Assembly (NCBI RefSeq): GCF_000150275.1
Contig: NW_002060944.1
Span: 4,165,080-4,229,079, forward strand
Direction: 5' to 3'
DNA from: Trichoplax adhaerens
Lineage: Eukaryota > Placozoa > Uniplacotomia > Trichoplacea > Trichoplacidae
Length of the DNA stretch: 64,000 nt
How positions within the stretch are numbered: position 1 is the stretch's first letter; every line of letters starts with the position of its first letter. Positions 11,601 to 25,122 of the stretch are shown piece after piece. The translations under genes were made by a program, and so were the position numbers. The notes under the pieces were generated by a model. It was not told the origin of the DNA and did no database searches. It saw nothing but the letters and a program-made list of their open reading frames with translations.

Positions 11601-14330
11601 TAATCTATCAATATTTATTAGATTACATATTCACGGCGGAGTAAATGAAAATTACCTCGAGACTGCACAAAGCGAAAACTTCAATCCAGGCTCTAAAGAG
11701 TTTAATTAGTCTCGTCCCTAGTTTACGAAAAATATTTTGGAAGTCTACGCCGACTACGCGTACGCACGTACACTAATCGAATGCATATAATTATAATTAA
11801 TGGGACGGGCCATCGTGGGCGGGTATTATCAGAGGCATTAATAATAATATTGTACAATGCACTGAGTGAGAGTCTCTTCTCTTTTTAAAAGTCCCTACTA
11901 TGGTACTAACTGAACTATGGTGCATTAATTTTTTAGTGTGCAAACTGTCCATGAACCCGAGTGCAGCTCCTATAAGACTATTCTTTTGAGGTAACGTAGA
12001 CTCACAGCTTACAGGCTGCTATACGTATATATATATAGTGGTAATTTTTTTACCGCGAAATTTAAAAGAGGAACCGCGAAAACCAGAGTATACATACACG
12101 CATAGAATGCTGTAACCCTAAATTTCATGAAACTATTCTGGTTCATTTCTTCGCCAAAATTTTGCCAACGAAAACAGAGTCGTGCCGTATACTGTACAGT
12201 AAATATCTAAAACGTCCCGACTCTGCAAGTACAATAAACATTTTCACTGTGTATATTGTTATCGCCAATGTATAACATATATCACGGATTACTAGATATA
12301 CAGTATGTGATATACAGATATCTAGTTGTCCATGTATATGTTACGTATATGTAGGTGTAACTGTAAAGTTAATTATATACAGCAAAAAATTTTATTGTTA
12401 TTGTTATATACCATAATAAGTACTAGAGACCCTAAGGTCTCTACTGAACAGTATGCAGGTGAGATTTGGTTGGTATCAGGGTAAAAATAAACAGCACGTA
12501 TTTTCCGGCGCCAACATTTATTATTTATTGGTCAAATCGATACATGCATAAATAAATACAAACGATGCTAAAATTCGGCTCTTTCCTTGTGGTGCCATAA
12601 CACGATGCTAAAATTCAGCTCTTTCCTTGTGGTGCCATAACATTTTTATGACTATGAGTGACATGCATATATCATCTAGGAGAGAGACTACAGCATATTA
12701 CTATAAACGTTGCCAAAATTTTAGCATGAAAAAAGTAGTGACGATGGTTTAATGATTTTAATTATCACTTATCAGTTTTTAACACTTAATGCTAATATTA
12801 ACACATATTTCAAGAGGTATGTAACCATATGCTGTTACGTATTACCCTATAGTCTTATATCATATAGCATATAATAGCTACAGATAAGAGATTCTAAATT
12901 GTTTAGAGGAAAGGATTTAAAAGAGCAATATTAACAATGAATTATGTTGTCATCATAAAAATATGGTTACTTATATGAAATACGTGTTTCTTAATTTAAA
13001 TCTAATTTGCAATTAAATTGAAATCAATAGTGATACAGAGTCTGAGATAATAAACGTGATGACAATACAGTATATAGTTACTGAATAGTTGACTACCTTA
13101 TAGATATAACTTACGCGAAAGTTTTTTCAAAATAATAAACAGAATTTTTAGAGATAAAACACAGGGATTCCTCTTAAAGTTGACCTTGATGATGGCCAGA
13201 TAATACTCATGAAAAGCTACATTTATACAATTGCTTAGCTATATTAAACACTATTGCTCAGATATTAACTGTTATTGAGGCATATAGTAGAATTGGATTC
13301 GATGATTCAAGCTGGAATATAATCAATATTCTTATTATAAAAATAAATTTAGATTGATTGTTTTAATATTGCCTGATAATAAAATACAATGGTGATTGAA
13401 ATAATTCATTGTTGTAGAATTTCATCTAGTATTTGGTGAATTAGATAATTTGCTAAGACCCTGGAAGCATTACATTATAATTGCCATAATTGGAAATACA
13501 TTTATTATTTGTTTTGTTACCGTATACCGTATCATGCGTTGTTCAATGACAACTTTTTTATTCAATCTATAATTGACTGAATAGTTAAAGTTGAACTCAA
13601 CTCGCATAATTGACTATATTTTACAAACGTTCAACAAATTTGCTACCTTATCGTGTCTAGCTCAAAGATGGTTTTAAATTAATCTGAAATTATGTAGTTA
13701 CAGCCGAACATAATTTGTGCAACTCACTACATTCCATAAACATCTAGCTATGGCATTCTAAAGATAGATCTATAACGTAACAGCATAGAATTTGATACAC
13801 GTATACGCGTATTAAAGTATTCTCGTATACCTAAACATTTACGGCCTGAGGCAACAGATAACAAATCAAGGAATACTAAAGCGCCTCTCTACAGCTGGAA
13901 AATATTTAAACTATTGTATTTCAACATTACTATATTAATCTCACAGTAAATAAATTTTACTTATATAAATCGCAACAACCATGAAGCAAAATTTGAAGCA
14001 AAGTCTTTTTTAATTAAGCTCGTTCAACATTGTTTTCGTACACAAATGTTTGTTGTATATGTGTAAAATATCATATATTAAAATCGTGAAATGAGATGAA
14101 TTACAGCTTAATTACTTGAATTATATATTTTAATTGGCTGAATTTTAAAATATAAATTAGTTATCGATATCATAATCCCGTTGACGCCGTTGGACGTGAT
14201 TTACAATATTTAATACGGGGTATAGTATCAGTTTTTGCAACAATGATTATACTTGTTGTGATTGTCACACTTATATAGATCTTTAAATTGCATGTACTAT
14301 ACGTAGTTGAGTCAGTAATTAACCCAAATG
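8684..14330. other. Long intergenic region without a supported gene
   Basis: About 5.6 kb between the 5' end of the Kelch gene and the 3' end of PNPO. It is AT-rich and stop-rich in every frame. The small frames at 10225-10549 and 14170-14358 show no domain or splice context. A 40-bp tandem duplication lies at 12562-12641. A diverged direct repeat links about 10020-10110 and 10213-10300 (both carry ACTGTCTATAA and TTGCGGAACAA). Confidence 0.5.
12562..12641. repeat. 40-bp tandem duplication
   Basis: Two adjacent copies (12562-12601 and 12602-12641) starting ACGATGCTAAAATTC differ at one position (CGGCTC versus CAGCTC). The nearby segments GCCAAAATTTT (about 12163 and 12711) and CGCGAAA hint at an old non-autonomous transposon, but I could not define its ends. 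Confidence 0.8.
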
Positions 14331-17063
14331 CTACGGAGATAATCGATTGAGAATCCACTTGGATTCATTTGTTAATTCAAAACAGATACGATCATGTAAT
14401 CTGTTTGTTTGGCCTTGCCAAAATTCAAAATAGTTAGGCTTCAAAAGAAATCCTCCCCTGCAAAATTAAGAGTGTGGTAGTTATAGTATTCCAACACATG
14501 AGCACGGAATTGAAATCTTTTACATAGATACAACGATTATATCATACGGCTCTACTCTAATACGAATAAAAATTACTGTACGATATTCAAATTGTCTACC
14601 GATAGCATTAAGTTTAAAGATTATTAGTACGTAACACACAATATGAACTGCCTACCAGTAATCTGGCTTGGGAATTTCATTGGGTTCTGGATATTTCTTG
14701 TTCAAATCATTCCATTTATCTAAAAGATACTAAAAGAAAGCGAAATCAGCTCATATGGATGCTTATAACAAGTCAGTACAGTTTGCTATTTCCATAAACA
14801 TGGAGAAGAAAAGTTATAATTAAATTTAGAATAATAAAAATTTCTCTAATATTATAGCATTATAGAATCTTTAACTAAAGGCTTACTGATAAAGTAATGT
14901 TACGTAGAAATTCATATTTGAAATATACCTGACGATTAGGTATCGCTGTGCTCTGATTGCTTATGGCTGCACTAATCTGGCTGTCACGAGGGCGGCTATG
15001 AAAATACTTTTCCGACTCGTCCTTTGACAATTTTTCAACTGTACCTTCAATTCTAACCTTGAAGAATAAACACTACCTTAGTTGTCAACGTATATAGTTA
15101 ATTAGCAAATGAATTGAGAAATACAATGACTAGTACGAAATAGTAAATATAATAGTGTTACTACTGTTTTATAGACCAAACAAGAAGTATACACTTAAAA
15201 ATTCAATTGAATTAGTATCGAGCACTCTCTTTCAACATGTACGAAAATCATCAGGATCCAATCTTGTCAAATTTAATTTTATGTTATTTTGGCCTAGCTG
15301 TGCTTGTTTGAATATCAAGTAGTTGAGACATTCTGGATAATTTTTTAAATATTGCAGATTAAACAGTCAATATAATAGATTACCTGTCTATGTAACGGAG
15401 GCCAATAGAAGAGTATAGCTGCTTGAGGATTGCTAATCTATTTCAATTAAAAATGAGGAGCTACAATTAACTGTTGATAGGTAAGAACATTAATTGTACT
15501 TTGTTTGCATGATTTAAAGGTCTAAGAGGGATACAAATTCAATGTTAATACCGAAGTCATTATAGTCGAATGATACGTATATTGATAAATAGCGTATCCT
15601 GCTGATAAACTGTACATTGGATTCTTAATCAATGGTTAAACATATAGCTCGGGTAGGTTCGTAGCAGTACATAATATGATCTTTCGCTGGACTACGTCTT
15701 CCTATCAGTATTAGAATATATGATGTTGAATTTTTGTTCTCAAAGATTGAACAGTACACTGTAGGGTTTTCATTTGAACGTTCGGTTATGGAGATTTTTA
15801 AATCACCCTTTATTACCTGGTCAAAAATTTCTCTGCCAATTGAGGTACGTATTTATACGATACTTTGAAAATGTTTAATTCATAACGGGATGTGATAGAT
15901 CAAGACGGTTGTAATGACTGTTACATGTCGTATGTTATCATATAGCTGATCATACTATTATTTATAATTGTGGAGAGTACTGTATATTATGACATCAGTA
16001 TCTCATAATGAAGCACTGTTATACATTTATTAATTCGTATGTCAAAGAGATCGAGTAAATTAATTATCAATCTTTCATACCAGTTGTTGTCCTTTGCGAC
16101 TTTCGTAATTTGTATAGAATTTGATGCCATCACTACCATAACCTTTGAGGAGAACAGTCCGAGAGGATGGCTTTCCATCACTAAATAACAGATTTAATGG
16201 TTGATATAATTGATAGTGGAGTACAAATCAAGTACAGTTAACGTTGTAGAAAGCTAGTACAATAATAATAACTACAGTACAGTATAACAATCTAGCATGG
16301 CGCTGTATGGTCATCAAAATCAGGGCTATGTTGGAACTTGTTACTTATGTGTGTACCGTATGTCTTGTAAGATATTGTTATTTTTAATGATTATATTATA
16401 TAAATTTTGAATTGTAACCACTTTGTGATACTATTATATATATACTGTCATGATAAGCTAACGCGTAAAGTATGAGATGATATCAATACATAAGCAGGTT
16501 GAGGCTGACGAGTTTGCATTTCCTACATCAGTTTACAACTACTTTACTGAGTCCGATTGCGGCTTATCCTCAGTAATTGTAAGATAGTCTTTCTTTGTTT
16601 TAAATTGTATGTATGCATAGTTTATTTTGACATGAATTCAGTAAGCTACGGCAATCTCTTGATACTGTCTTTCTTTGCAGCATAGCCTCAAAATTTGACC
16701 CATTTTGTTGAATGTCTAAAGTTGCAATGAACTAGAGGAACTTGTAAGTAACAAGCTCGTTGGCAAACGATGCCATGAATGTCATCCATTTTGAACAAGG
16801 AGCTTAAGTAAACTATAAGACAATTTCTTTTCATTGAAGTGTAGAATGGTAAATCATTGTCACCGAGCGATTTACCTGGTACAAGTAGCTAAAGTCATTG
16901 CGTTCGGTTCGACAATACCGAATTCTTTTGCCGCTTCAAGCCAGGCATGGAACTGTGATATCGGATCATCACGCGAAGCGAGCTCTTTCTCCACGAATGC
17001 TGTCGCTTCCGATTCGTATTTTGTTCTAATATTGGAGAGATCGTACGATTGTTTGCTAGTCAT
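14331..17063 (-). CDS. PNPO: Pyridoxamine 5'-phosphate oxidase, six exons
   Basis: FMN-dependent oxidase that converts pyridoxine/pyridoxamine 5'-phosphate to pyridoxal 5'-phosphate. Minus-strand exons: 16876-17063, 16081-16180, 15384-15437, 14939-15057 extended to 14929, 14656-14729, 14331-14457 (exon 4 is 14929-15057). The start at 17063 gives 223 residues; an in-frame ATG at 17177 would give 261, the human length. Matches to human: [57 protein letters not shown], and the C-terminal active-site block [13 protein letters not shown], ending LNRLSP (human YERLAP). FMN- and substrate-binding residues look intact. The 5' end abuts a repeat array built from its own upstream sequence, so the N-terminus is the least certain part. 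Confidence 0.93.
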
Positions 17064-17099
17064 GGTCGCAATTTGAGCACAATTGAAATAATTATAGAT

Positions 17100-18360
17100 G
17101 GCCAACTGTTTACAGTAATGAGCAATTCGACGTTGCAAGCAGATAGGATGGCTAACCAAAGCAATCCTGTTGTACATTCGTGAAAGCGTCAGGGTATTAT
17201 CGATTGACAAGCACTGATCGTATCCACGTTAGCACGTACTAGCGACACAATGTGACGCAATTGGATGCAAGTCAACAATTCTCCAATCAGCCTCTCGACG
17301 TGTCTACCGCCGGGTTTGAAGTAAGATGGATACGTCCATAATGTACAGTACTACACGTACAGTACAATATCGTTTTGTGCTGTATACTGTACACTGTACA
17401 CTGTACTGTACTGTACTGTATGGTATTGATTCGACGTTGCAAGCAGATAGGATGGCTAACGAAAGCAAGCCTGTGGTACAATGTACATTCGTACTGTAGA
17501 AGCGTAAAAGAGTGTTATCGATTTACTGTACTGTACAGTACTGTACAGTACATTCGTACTGTAGAAGCGTAAAAGAGTGTTATCGATTTAGAAGCACTGA
17601 TACTGTACAGTAGGATGGCTAGCGAAAGCAAGCCTGTGGTACAATGTACTGTACATTCGTACTGTAGAAGCGTAAAAGAGTGTTATCGATTTACAGTAGA
17701 AGCACTGATACAGTAGGATGGCTAGCGAAAGCAAGCCTGTGGTACAATGTACAGTACATTCGTACTGTAGAAGCGTAAAAGAGTGTTATCGATTTAGAAG
17801 CACTGATACAGTAGGATGGCTAGCGAAAGCAAGCCTGTGGTACAATGTACTGTACATTCGTACTGTAGAAGCGTAAAAGAGTGTTATCGATTTAGAAGCA
17901 CTGATACAGTAGGATGGCTAGCGAAAGCAAGCCTGTGGTACAATGTACTGTACATTCGTACTGTAGAAGCGTAAAAGAGTGTTATCGATTTAGAAGCACT
18001 GATACAGTAGGATGGCTAGCGAAAGCAAGCCTGTGGTACAATGTACTGTACATTCGTACTGTAGAAGCGTAAATCGATTTACTGTACCTGTACACTGTAC
18101 TGTACAGTCGTAGAAGCGCCAGGGTGCTATCGATTAGAAGCACTGATAGTATCCACGTTACACCTACTAGCGACACAATGGACTATGTGACGCAATTCGA
18201 TGCAAGTCAAGCAAGGTGGATACGTTCATAGGGCTCAGTACAGTACTGTACTGTACTACAGTACTACACTGTACAGTACTGTATCGTTCTGTACTGTATA
18301 GTGTACACTGTACACTGTACACTACTGGACTGTATGGTATTGATCAATCTTGATTTTGCA
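17100..18360. repeat. PNPO-derived tandem array, period about 98 bp
   Basis: The unit contains GATGGCTAGCGAAAGCAAGC, then a GTACAATGTACTGTACATTCG-like palindrome and a GTAGAAGCGTAAAAGAGTG segment. GATGGCTA starts recur at 17451, 17614, 17717, 17814, 17912 and 18010 (spacing 163, 103, 97, 98, 98). The progenitor is the PNPO 5' region near 17147-17275, which encodes the alternative upstream N-terminus. The distal flank (18110-18245) repeats 17180-17340 in the same order, so the array lies between two copies of that flank. TACTGTACAGTA tracts are interspersed. Confidence 0.9.
18235..18320. repeat. TACTGTACAGTA palindrome cluster
   Basis: Runs of CAGTACTGTACTGTAC and GTACACTGTACACTG at the distal edge of the PNPO-derived array. 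Confidence 0.8.
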
Positions 18361-20501
18361 ATGACCACAAATCCAAAATTTGCTTTATCAATCTCGCCAT
18401 CCATCAATGCGTTAGTACAGTATCATGTCCTGTTGATAAAGGGGTGGAAAGCTTAGTTTAGCTGGAAATTGGCCATTGACATTCTAAGGGGAAAACTGTT
18501 TCTTGAATAGTCCTTGCTATAATATGATATATACAATACATGTGCAAGGGTATACACGTACAGTACAGCATATGCGTAATTGGCAACTAAAAGTAAATGG
18601 CCATTCTGTATAATAGAGCACGAGGACAATGATGTCAATATGTATGGAAAAAATTGTTGTAACTTTTATTTTCAATAGTACAAGCTGTTCAAATTGTAGC
18701 TCAAGATTCTCACTTTTGCTGTCATCATCCATTCAATATGATGTTGCAAACTACCTTGCTCATTTTAACATGTTCGTGATATACGATATTATAATTGACA
18801 TTTCCATATTTAAGGAACTGATTCCTCCTATTCAAAATACCCAAATCATGATCATCAATCAAGTGTCTACGATTGTACGTTTACAATGCAGTAAAACAGT
18901 AAATGAAATAGCACAACAGAATCAATCTAATCTTAATATACTCTGAATGCTATTTCTCACATTTCCGTAACACTTGCTCGTCCAGTTTATAATATCACTA
19001 CTTTATTAACGACCAATATTGTACCTGACTTTGGTACTGTATGGAATTACCGGTTACTCAATGCGACACCTACAAAGATATCAATTTACAAATTCACATA
19101 GTATCAACGAGGATACTCTACTTTGCACACTTACAACGATATACTGCATTGAAATTGATCAACTGCATATGTGCTAAGTTCCGCATGAACCATTCTTGAT
19201 ACTTGTAATGGCGTATATTTTACTTCTGTGATCGAGATCATTTGATTGCATGGAAAACATGAATTTTTGTTCGCGTGCACTCATGATTATAATATACGCT
19301 TCATTCTTTCTAAACTGTAAAATTTCTTAGTTTATACAATATATGACAGCACTGTAGTATGTTAGAAATAAGGTAATGATCGTCTGTCTACTCACAGTGC
19401 TGAAATCATAATTAGTTTTACTTACATAATAAATAGAAACGCATTTATACAAAATTGAATAATTTATAAATTAAGATTGAAGATTAATAGACTGTCAAAT
19501 CGCAAGAAATGCAACAACACAGTATACTTGGAATAAATGAAGTGATTAAAATAGTTTTTATATGTCACTCTGGTAATAATCCAGAACTATGCTTGTAATG
19601 CTGTTGAATGAAATATCCTTTTTAATTCAGTTGTATGATATGCCACAATCTATAATATGTATCGTAGTAAAATCAGTTTTACACGTATGATTTAAATTTT
19701 CAGTAACAAATTATCTATTTGGCAATCAAGTTAGCAACTACACTCCAATATTTATTTATAGAATAATTTCGATCGTGAATATGGATACAAGAAGCTATAC
19801 AATAGTGTACAGGAGTAAGAGTCTATCATATATGGTGCTATACGTTCTTGACTTACTGGAGGCATCATGATGAATAAATACATGTGTAAATTTAGCAGTC
19901 ATGTTTACAACTTGTCCAGCTGTATCAGCAAGTCTGCTCAGCGTTAGCAGCATATTCCTGATCACTTAATGTGAACGTAATTTGTACAACACCTTCTAGT
20001 ACGCATAAAAAAATGTCAAAGTAGTTTTGAATCACTAATCGAGAAGATTTCTTACAGTTAATATACTTCATTTCGCTTTAGATATTAATGTACAGTATGT
20101 ACAGTTTTGTGATGAACACAGTAAAATTATCTCTTCGAGTTGATAAAATAGTCTTTATAAATATAAATGATAGCTGCTTTTTAAAGATTTACTAGATAAA
20201 ACAGAAAAGAATGATCATTGAGGATTTGCATGAAATATTTAACCAATTCATTTTACAGTGATTTCGTCAGCTTAACTGAAACCAATAGATTAAGTAGGTG
20301 AATCCGATATGTTAGAGGAATGCAACACCATCATGTAAGATTTATGTATATCCCATGCTAACAGGCCCAAGAATAGGACTTGATGTTGACGTATTAATAC
20401 CAGTACAATTTCAACAGGCTGATTTTAGACATTCTATATACAAAAAAGTGATTTTGTACGGCCCCCCCCCCAAATCGACATTTAAACTCCAAATTGGACA
20501 G
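18361..20501. other. Intergenic region, no supported gene
   Basis: AT-rich. The longest frame (18629-18946, plus, 105 codons) is Ile/Ser/Asn-rich with no recognisable family, and an opposing minus-strand frame (18517-18732) begins MDDDSKSENLELQ but finds no continuation. A run of ten C residues lies at about 20461-20471 near the TMEM203 3' end. Confidence 0.45.
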
Positions 20502-20909
20502 TTAATCCTTACAACAGGACTTGATGACATACATCTGCATTAATAAAATCAAGGGGATAGCAGTGACGGTGTAAGCTGTCTTTGCACCTTCCAATCGTTG
20601 CACCAATAAGATTTTAAAAATCAACATTAACATATACATACTACAGTTAAAGAGGGCGGTATAAATTCCTTTACGCACGTTGCAAGAAGTGCTAATAAAA
20701 TATCGAATAAAGACGATAGCTGCAAAATAAGCAGCAAGGCCATCCGCAGCGAACATAGGAGCAAAAACGACGTACCATGACAAATTAGCAACACTTTCAA
20801 CTTTTATGGCCAATAATATAGAGAAAAAGAGCGAGCCAAAGGTGAAAATGAGTATTTGTAAAATTGATATTCCTAGTACCTTTACTAGTTCTTGGTATGT
20901 GAGTAACAT
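20502..20909 (-). CDS. TMEM203: Transmembrane protein 203, single exon
   Basis: Small multi-pass ER membrane protein; the animal orthologue is linked to intracellular calcium handling and STING-dependent signalling. It has 135 residues against 136 in human. The first true ATG is at 20909; the upstream extension to 20933 would need a TTG start. It opens MLLTYQELVKVLG (human MLFSLRELVQWLG) and contains LSWYVVFAPMFAADGLAAYF (human LSWWNVFVPFFAADGLSTYF), with four hydrophobic spans at about 10-35, 45-68, 75-105 and 112-130. The gene is intronless and head to head with GTF2H4, 887 bp from its ATG, so the two may share a promoter region. Confidence 0.93.
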   Translation of the reverse strand: MLLTYQELVKVLGISILQILIFTFGSLFFSILLAIKVESVANLSWYVVFAPMFAADGLAAYFAAIVFIRYFISTSCNVRKGIYTALFNCSMYMLMLIFKILLVQRLEGAKTAYTVTAIPLILLMQMYVIKSCCKD

Positions 20910-21796
20910 CGTGAAATAAAACCACCTATACAAGTATTGTGCATTCCAAGTAACGAGAATTTGTGATCCTTCGAAAATGGATCAAAAACTGAGACGATGA
21001 CGTTGTTGTTATCAATTGAATTTTTACTTCAAAGGCCAAATTTTTGGTATACTATACGTTTATACGTTTACGGATGACAAGTTTCTTGAAATGAGCGCGT
21101 GATCAATTTGAGTTCGAAATCATTGGAGGCACTAATGTGCAATTTTATCATTTATTCTCTCATTTTACGGCTATCGTTGTTCTGCAAACGAAGCATTTCC
21201 AACCAAACCTTGAGCAGGTACAATAATAAAGTGATTTCAAAGTACGTAGGGCGAGAAGTTGTTGCTGTTTACCCATGAAATGAGAACTACTATATCAGGC
21301 AGTTCTGAGTGTAGAAAGTAAATTAAAACTAGCTCCGAAGTTCATAGCGTTTAATATGCTAATTACAATTATGGACCGACTCTATTTGGTAGTATACTAT
21401 AAGCACTAAGCAGAGTGGCGTTCTCTCTAGGCTAGGATAGCATGTCAGATTGATTGAGTTAGCTCTTTACTATGGGTTATAAGCGCTGGTTTCTGCACCG
21501 CTACAGGATGTACTCTGCCAGTGTACAGGACAGAACTCAGTCAAGCGCCACAGCCAGCATTACGGTATCGCTGCATATCGTCATAGTGAGTAGTAAGTAA
21601 TTGGAATTAGGAAGTTTTGCAGACACGAGCATTTAGCGGATACTATACTACTGATTGTAGATCCATCATCATTGGAATGATTTTCCAGCCCTGACGATGC
21701 TTGTTGGCACTCTTCTTCTTCAATTCATATAGTACTATACACTAAGTGTTGTAGTTATACGCTTTCATTTCCAAGATACAAGAATTAAGGTTCAAG
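20910..21796. other. Putative shared promoter region of TMEM203 and GTF2H4
   Basis: 887 bp between two divergent start codons. It is less AT-rich than the neighbouring deserts, with no convincing ORF. A bidirectional promoter is inferred from geometry alone. Confidence 0.45.
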
Positions 21797-24700
21797 ATGA
21801 AAACTCAGGAATTGCTGACATTACAGGGCCTACACCAATATCTAAAAAGTTTACCTGCGATCATTTTGGATAAACTCTACAATCATCCTGCAGCATGTTT
21901 AGCTACTTTTCGGTATGTTTTCTTGATAGCTATAGCAAGCAAATGTATAAATTTGCTGTATTGCACTCTACTCGACTGTCTACTTTGTGCTATTATGGAA
22001 TGCAGACAGTTGTTATACTGTACAGTCATGCTAAGGATAATACTGTATTGATTGCCTTCTACACGTATTATGTATATCTAGTTTCCTGTTGCGGTCCACT
22101 ATTTCTAGACTTCGTTTACTTCCAATCTAGCACTAGCGTACAATATGCAAGCTCATTGCAATGGACGGACATGTCTTGATATTGAATGACACTATACACA
22201 ATTCTCAATTGCCAATATAACCTGTATTAATTAATCAAGTGAATATTACCATCTCATAGAGAATTGTCGCAGCTAGCCAAGCACTACGTCATGAGGACGT
22301 TATTTACCATACAAGCAATACCGACTAGCACTATTTCTGCTTGGGTAAACAGTCAACACCAAAAGTAAGTTTTCAATCATGAGTAATGCGTAAATAGACA
22401 GAAAACGAGTTACTGCTGTGATAAATTCGAAAAGGATTGAATGTTACAGTTCTTACGTCTAAGTGCAGCTATCTCCATCTCAATACTTCTTAAATCTGAA
22501 TACTTAGAGAACATCAAGCAGCTCTTAATCAGTTGACGGAAATTCGTATTTGGCAAAGTCACACTTTACCGGGCGGGATGCAAGGCATCAAATTAAATGA
22601 ATCATTTCGAGCTAATTTAAAAACTGCGCTTTGCGGAGGGTAGGTTGATAGCATTCAATTTGAATGCAGTGAATCTTTATTCTATTACAGTTCCTTGTGA
22701 AAATGATAAGATATTGTAAACATGCAGATTCAAGTTAATAATTTCATTTAAAGATAAAAGCTTCACTGTCTGTGTAACTGGTAAGCTTAAGCGCTTAACA
22801 TTTCCAATAGTTTCTTATTACTATACTTTGCTGTTTCATCATGATTTTGTGATATACGCGAATATAGCGGTGAATCATGGTATGGACCACAACTATCGAA
22901 AGCAGATAAATATCAGTTTACATCTGAAGCATTGGATCTAAAATCAAAAGAGCGATGGGAAGTATGTCATCCAATTAAAACTACTTTGTTTTATTGTGGT
23001 GTTGCATCACGTTCTACTCATATAATTTGTACAATATACTGACTGTATTTATGGCTGATTTTATAATAACAATTTTTATTGTTAGTGCGTCCTACATTAT
23101 TTAGTTGGTGCCGGTGAGGACTTGGCTCTTAGTGGCGAAATTCAATCGTTGCTTAATAACTGTGGCCTGGTTAGCAAGTAAGCACAACTTTGGTTATTAA
23201 GTTTCAATTGATACCTACTCAAGCTCTGCCAATTTCATGTTTAGTTTATCTGAAATTTTAATATATATAGAAATGGTATTACGGCGGCCGGATTTCAATT
23301 TTTGCTGCTAGATAGACCTTCTCAAGTATGGTACATCTTATTGCAATACTTAGATTCAGCTGAAGTAAGTTAAATATAAAAAATTTACATCAAAATTTTT
23401 ATCTCAGTAACGCCGTTATACGCATATATGTTAAAAATTGAATTATCTCATAATAGTCTCTTGGGATGGATCTTGTTGAAATTTTATCATTTTTGTTCCA
23501 GTTAAGCTACTCTACTTTTGGTCAGGTTGGTCTTGAAATCGATACTTTGTAATTGTAGTAGTGAACACTTTATAATGCACGATATATATTTTCTACTCAT
23601 AATCTCGATTAGAATTACTCGACAGAAGGTTTAACACAAACTCAGTTGACATGTTTGCAACATATGCGCGAAATTGGCTTAGTTGTACAACGTAAGGTAT
23701 GGTAAAAATCTTTCAGAATTTTTTTAGCATTGGAAGGAGTTTTTCATTGCAAACTTTTGTATGACGTATGATTGCTTTTTACAGAGGAAAGATATGAAAT
23801 TTTATCCAACGCAACTAGCAATCAATTTGGCTTCCGGTAATAAAATTTATTACTTCATTGTTACTAGTAGGATTGATAATTTCTATCCTGTAAGTGTAAG
23901 TTGTTAGACAAAGAAATTAGTGAAATAATAGATTATACTATTTGGATAACAGGTGCAAAGCAAGAGGAGCTGGATCATTCAAAATCGTCTGGTTACATTA
24001 TTGTTGAAACAAATTATCGTCTATATGCATACACAGGTTTGATCAATATATTGAGATTATCAGTTAGTTAATTAGCCCTGCAATACGATTGAAATATATC
24101 TTCAAAATGTAAATTCTTAGAATCTCCTCTTGATATTGCCTTGGTGGCGCTATTTTGCGAAATGATGTACCGGTAAGTTTGAGACAGTAGTGTGTATATG
24201 CAACACTATAAAATATTTAGTGTTAAAGTTGAACACTTTTCATTTAATTAGACTGCCCGGCCTATGTGTGGGCTTAATAACCAGAGAAAGTGTACAACAG
24301 GTAAATACATAAAGTCGATAGGATATCTTTATATTGAATTCTGTTTACTGATTTTAATCATTTCCTTAGGCGTTTACAAATGGTATCACAGCTAATAAAG
24401 TATGTCTTGTAAATTCGTAAAAATAAGAGAACAATGATGTGTAAATACGTTGTTTCGACAGTATGCTTATATATTCTTCCTTTATTCTTTTACTCTAGAT
24501 CATCAATTTTATTCGAACCCACGCTCATCCAGAAGCCAAGAAAAAGGTAACTGTAATCATGTGTTGAATTGAATGCGTAGGGATTAGTGCCATAGTTTCA
24601 TTTTAGCGATTGATAAAGTATTAGAAGTTACTAAAAATTAACAATAGTGTTATGCCATGCATAGACCCCAATTGTTCCTTCAACAATTATTGATCAACTA

Positions 24701-25122
24701 TATCTATGGGAATTGGAACGTGGTAGATTATCTTGTTCTGATGGTGAGAATTGGAATGAATTTCGTTTTAATGGCTGTTATATTACTATTTATTTATTAA
24801 ACTAAAACTTCAGCTAATGTTATCCTTTGCATAAATAATTGATTAGGAGTGCTTTATAATCAGATCTTATCTTCATCTGATTTCGAGGCGCTACGAAAGT
24901 ACGCAGATGTAAGTTCTATCTAATTTATTCTCCTTCAGAAATGCTACTATACATTGACAGTATATTTGCTATCACTACTATAGAGCTAATATAAGGTATA
25001 TTTGCCTCTAGGATATGGGTGTTCTATTGTGGGCTAGTCCTGCAAAGCGGTTACTGGTCGTGAATCGTGACGGACATAATCATGTTAAGCACTTCTGGAA
25101 GCGTAATAAACAAAAAGATTGA
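21797..25122 (+). CDS. GTF2H4: TFIIH core subunit p52 (GTF2H4 / Tfb2), 17 exons
   Basis: Core TFIIH subunit that anchors and stimulates XPB in transcription initiation and nucleotide excision repair. Exons: 21797-21912, 22260-22364, 22508-22639, 22868-22961, 23086-23177, 23271-23364, 23457-23525, 23613-23696, 23785-23836, 23953-24036, 24121-24172, 24252-24300, 24370-24399, 24499-24546, 24665-24743, 24847-24908, 25012-25122. They sum to 450 codons plus stop (human 462) with consistent phases. Landmarks: [116 protein letters not shown], and a C-terminus [12 protein letters not shown]. Exon 13 is a 30-nt microexon. An AATAAA lies at 25381, about 260 nt past the stop. Confidence 0.96.

Noticed and set aside
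12030-12740. Possible MITE-like element (CGCGAAA and GCCAAAATTTT repeats)
   Set aside because: I could not find matching terminal inverted repeats or a target-site duplication.
21895-22179. Plus frames in GTF2H4 intron 1
   Set aside because: They overlap exon 1 in another frame and run into the intron; the orthologous reading with its donor at 21913 explains the region.
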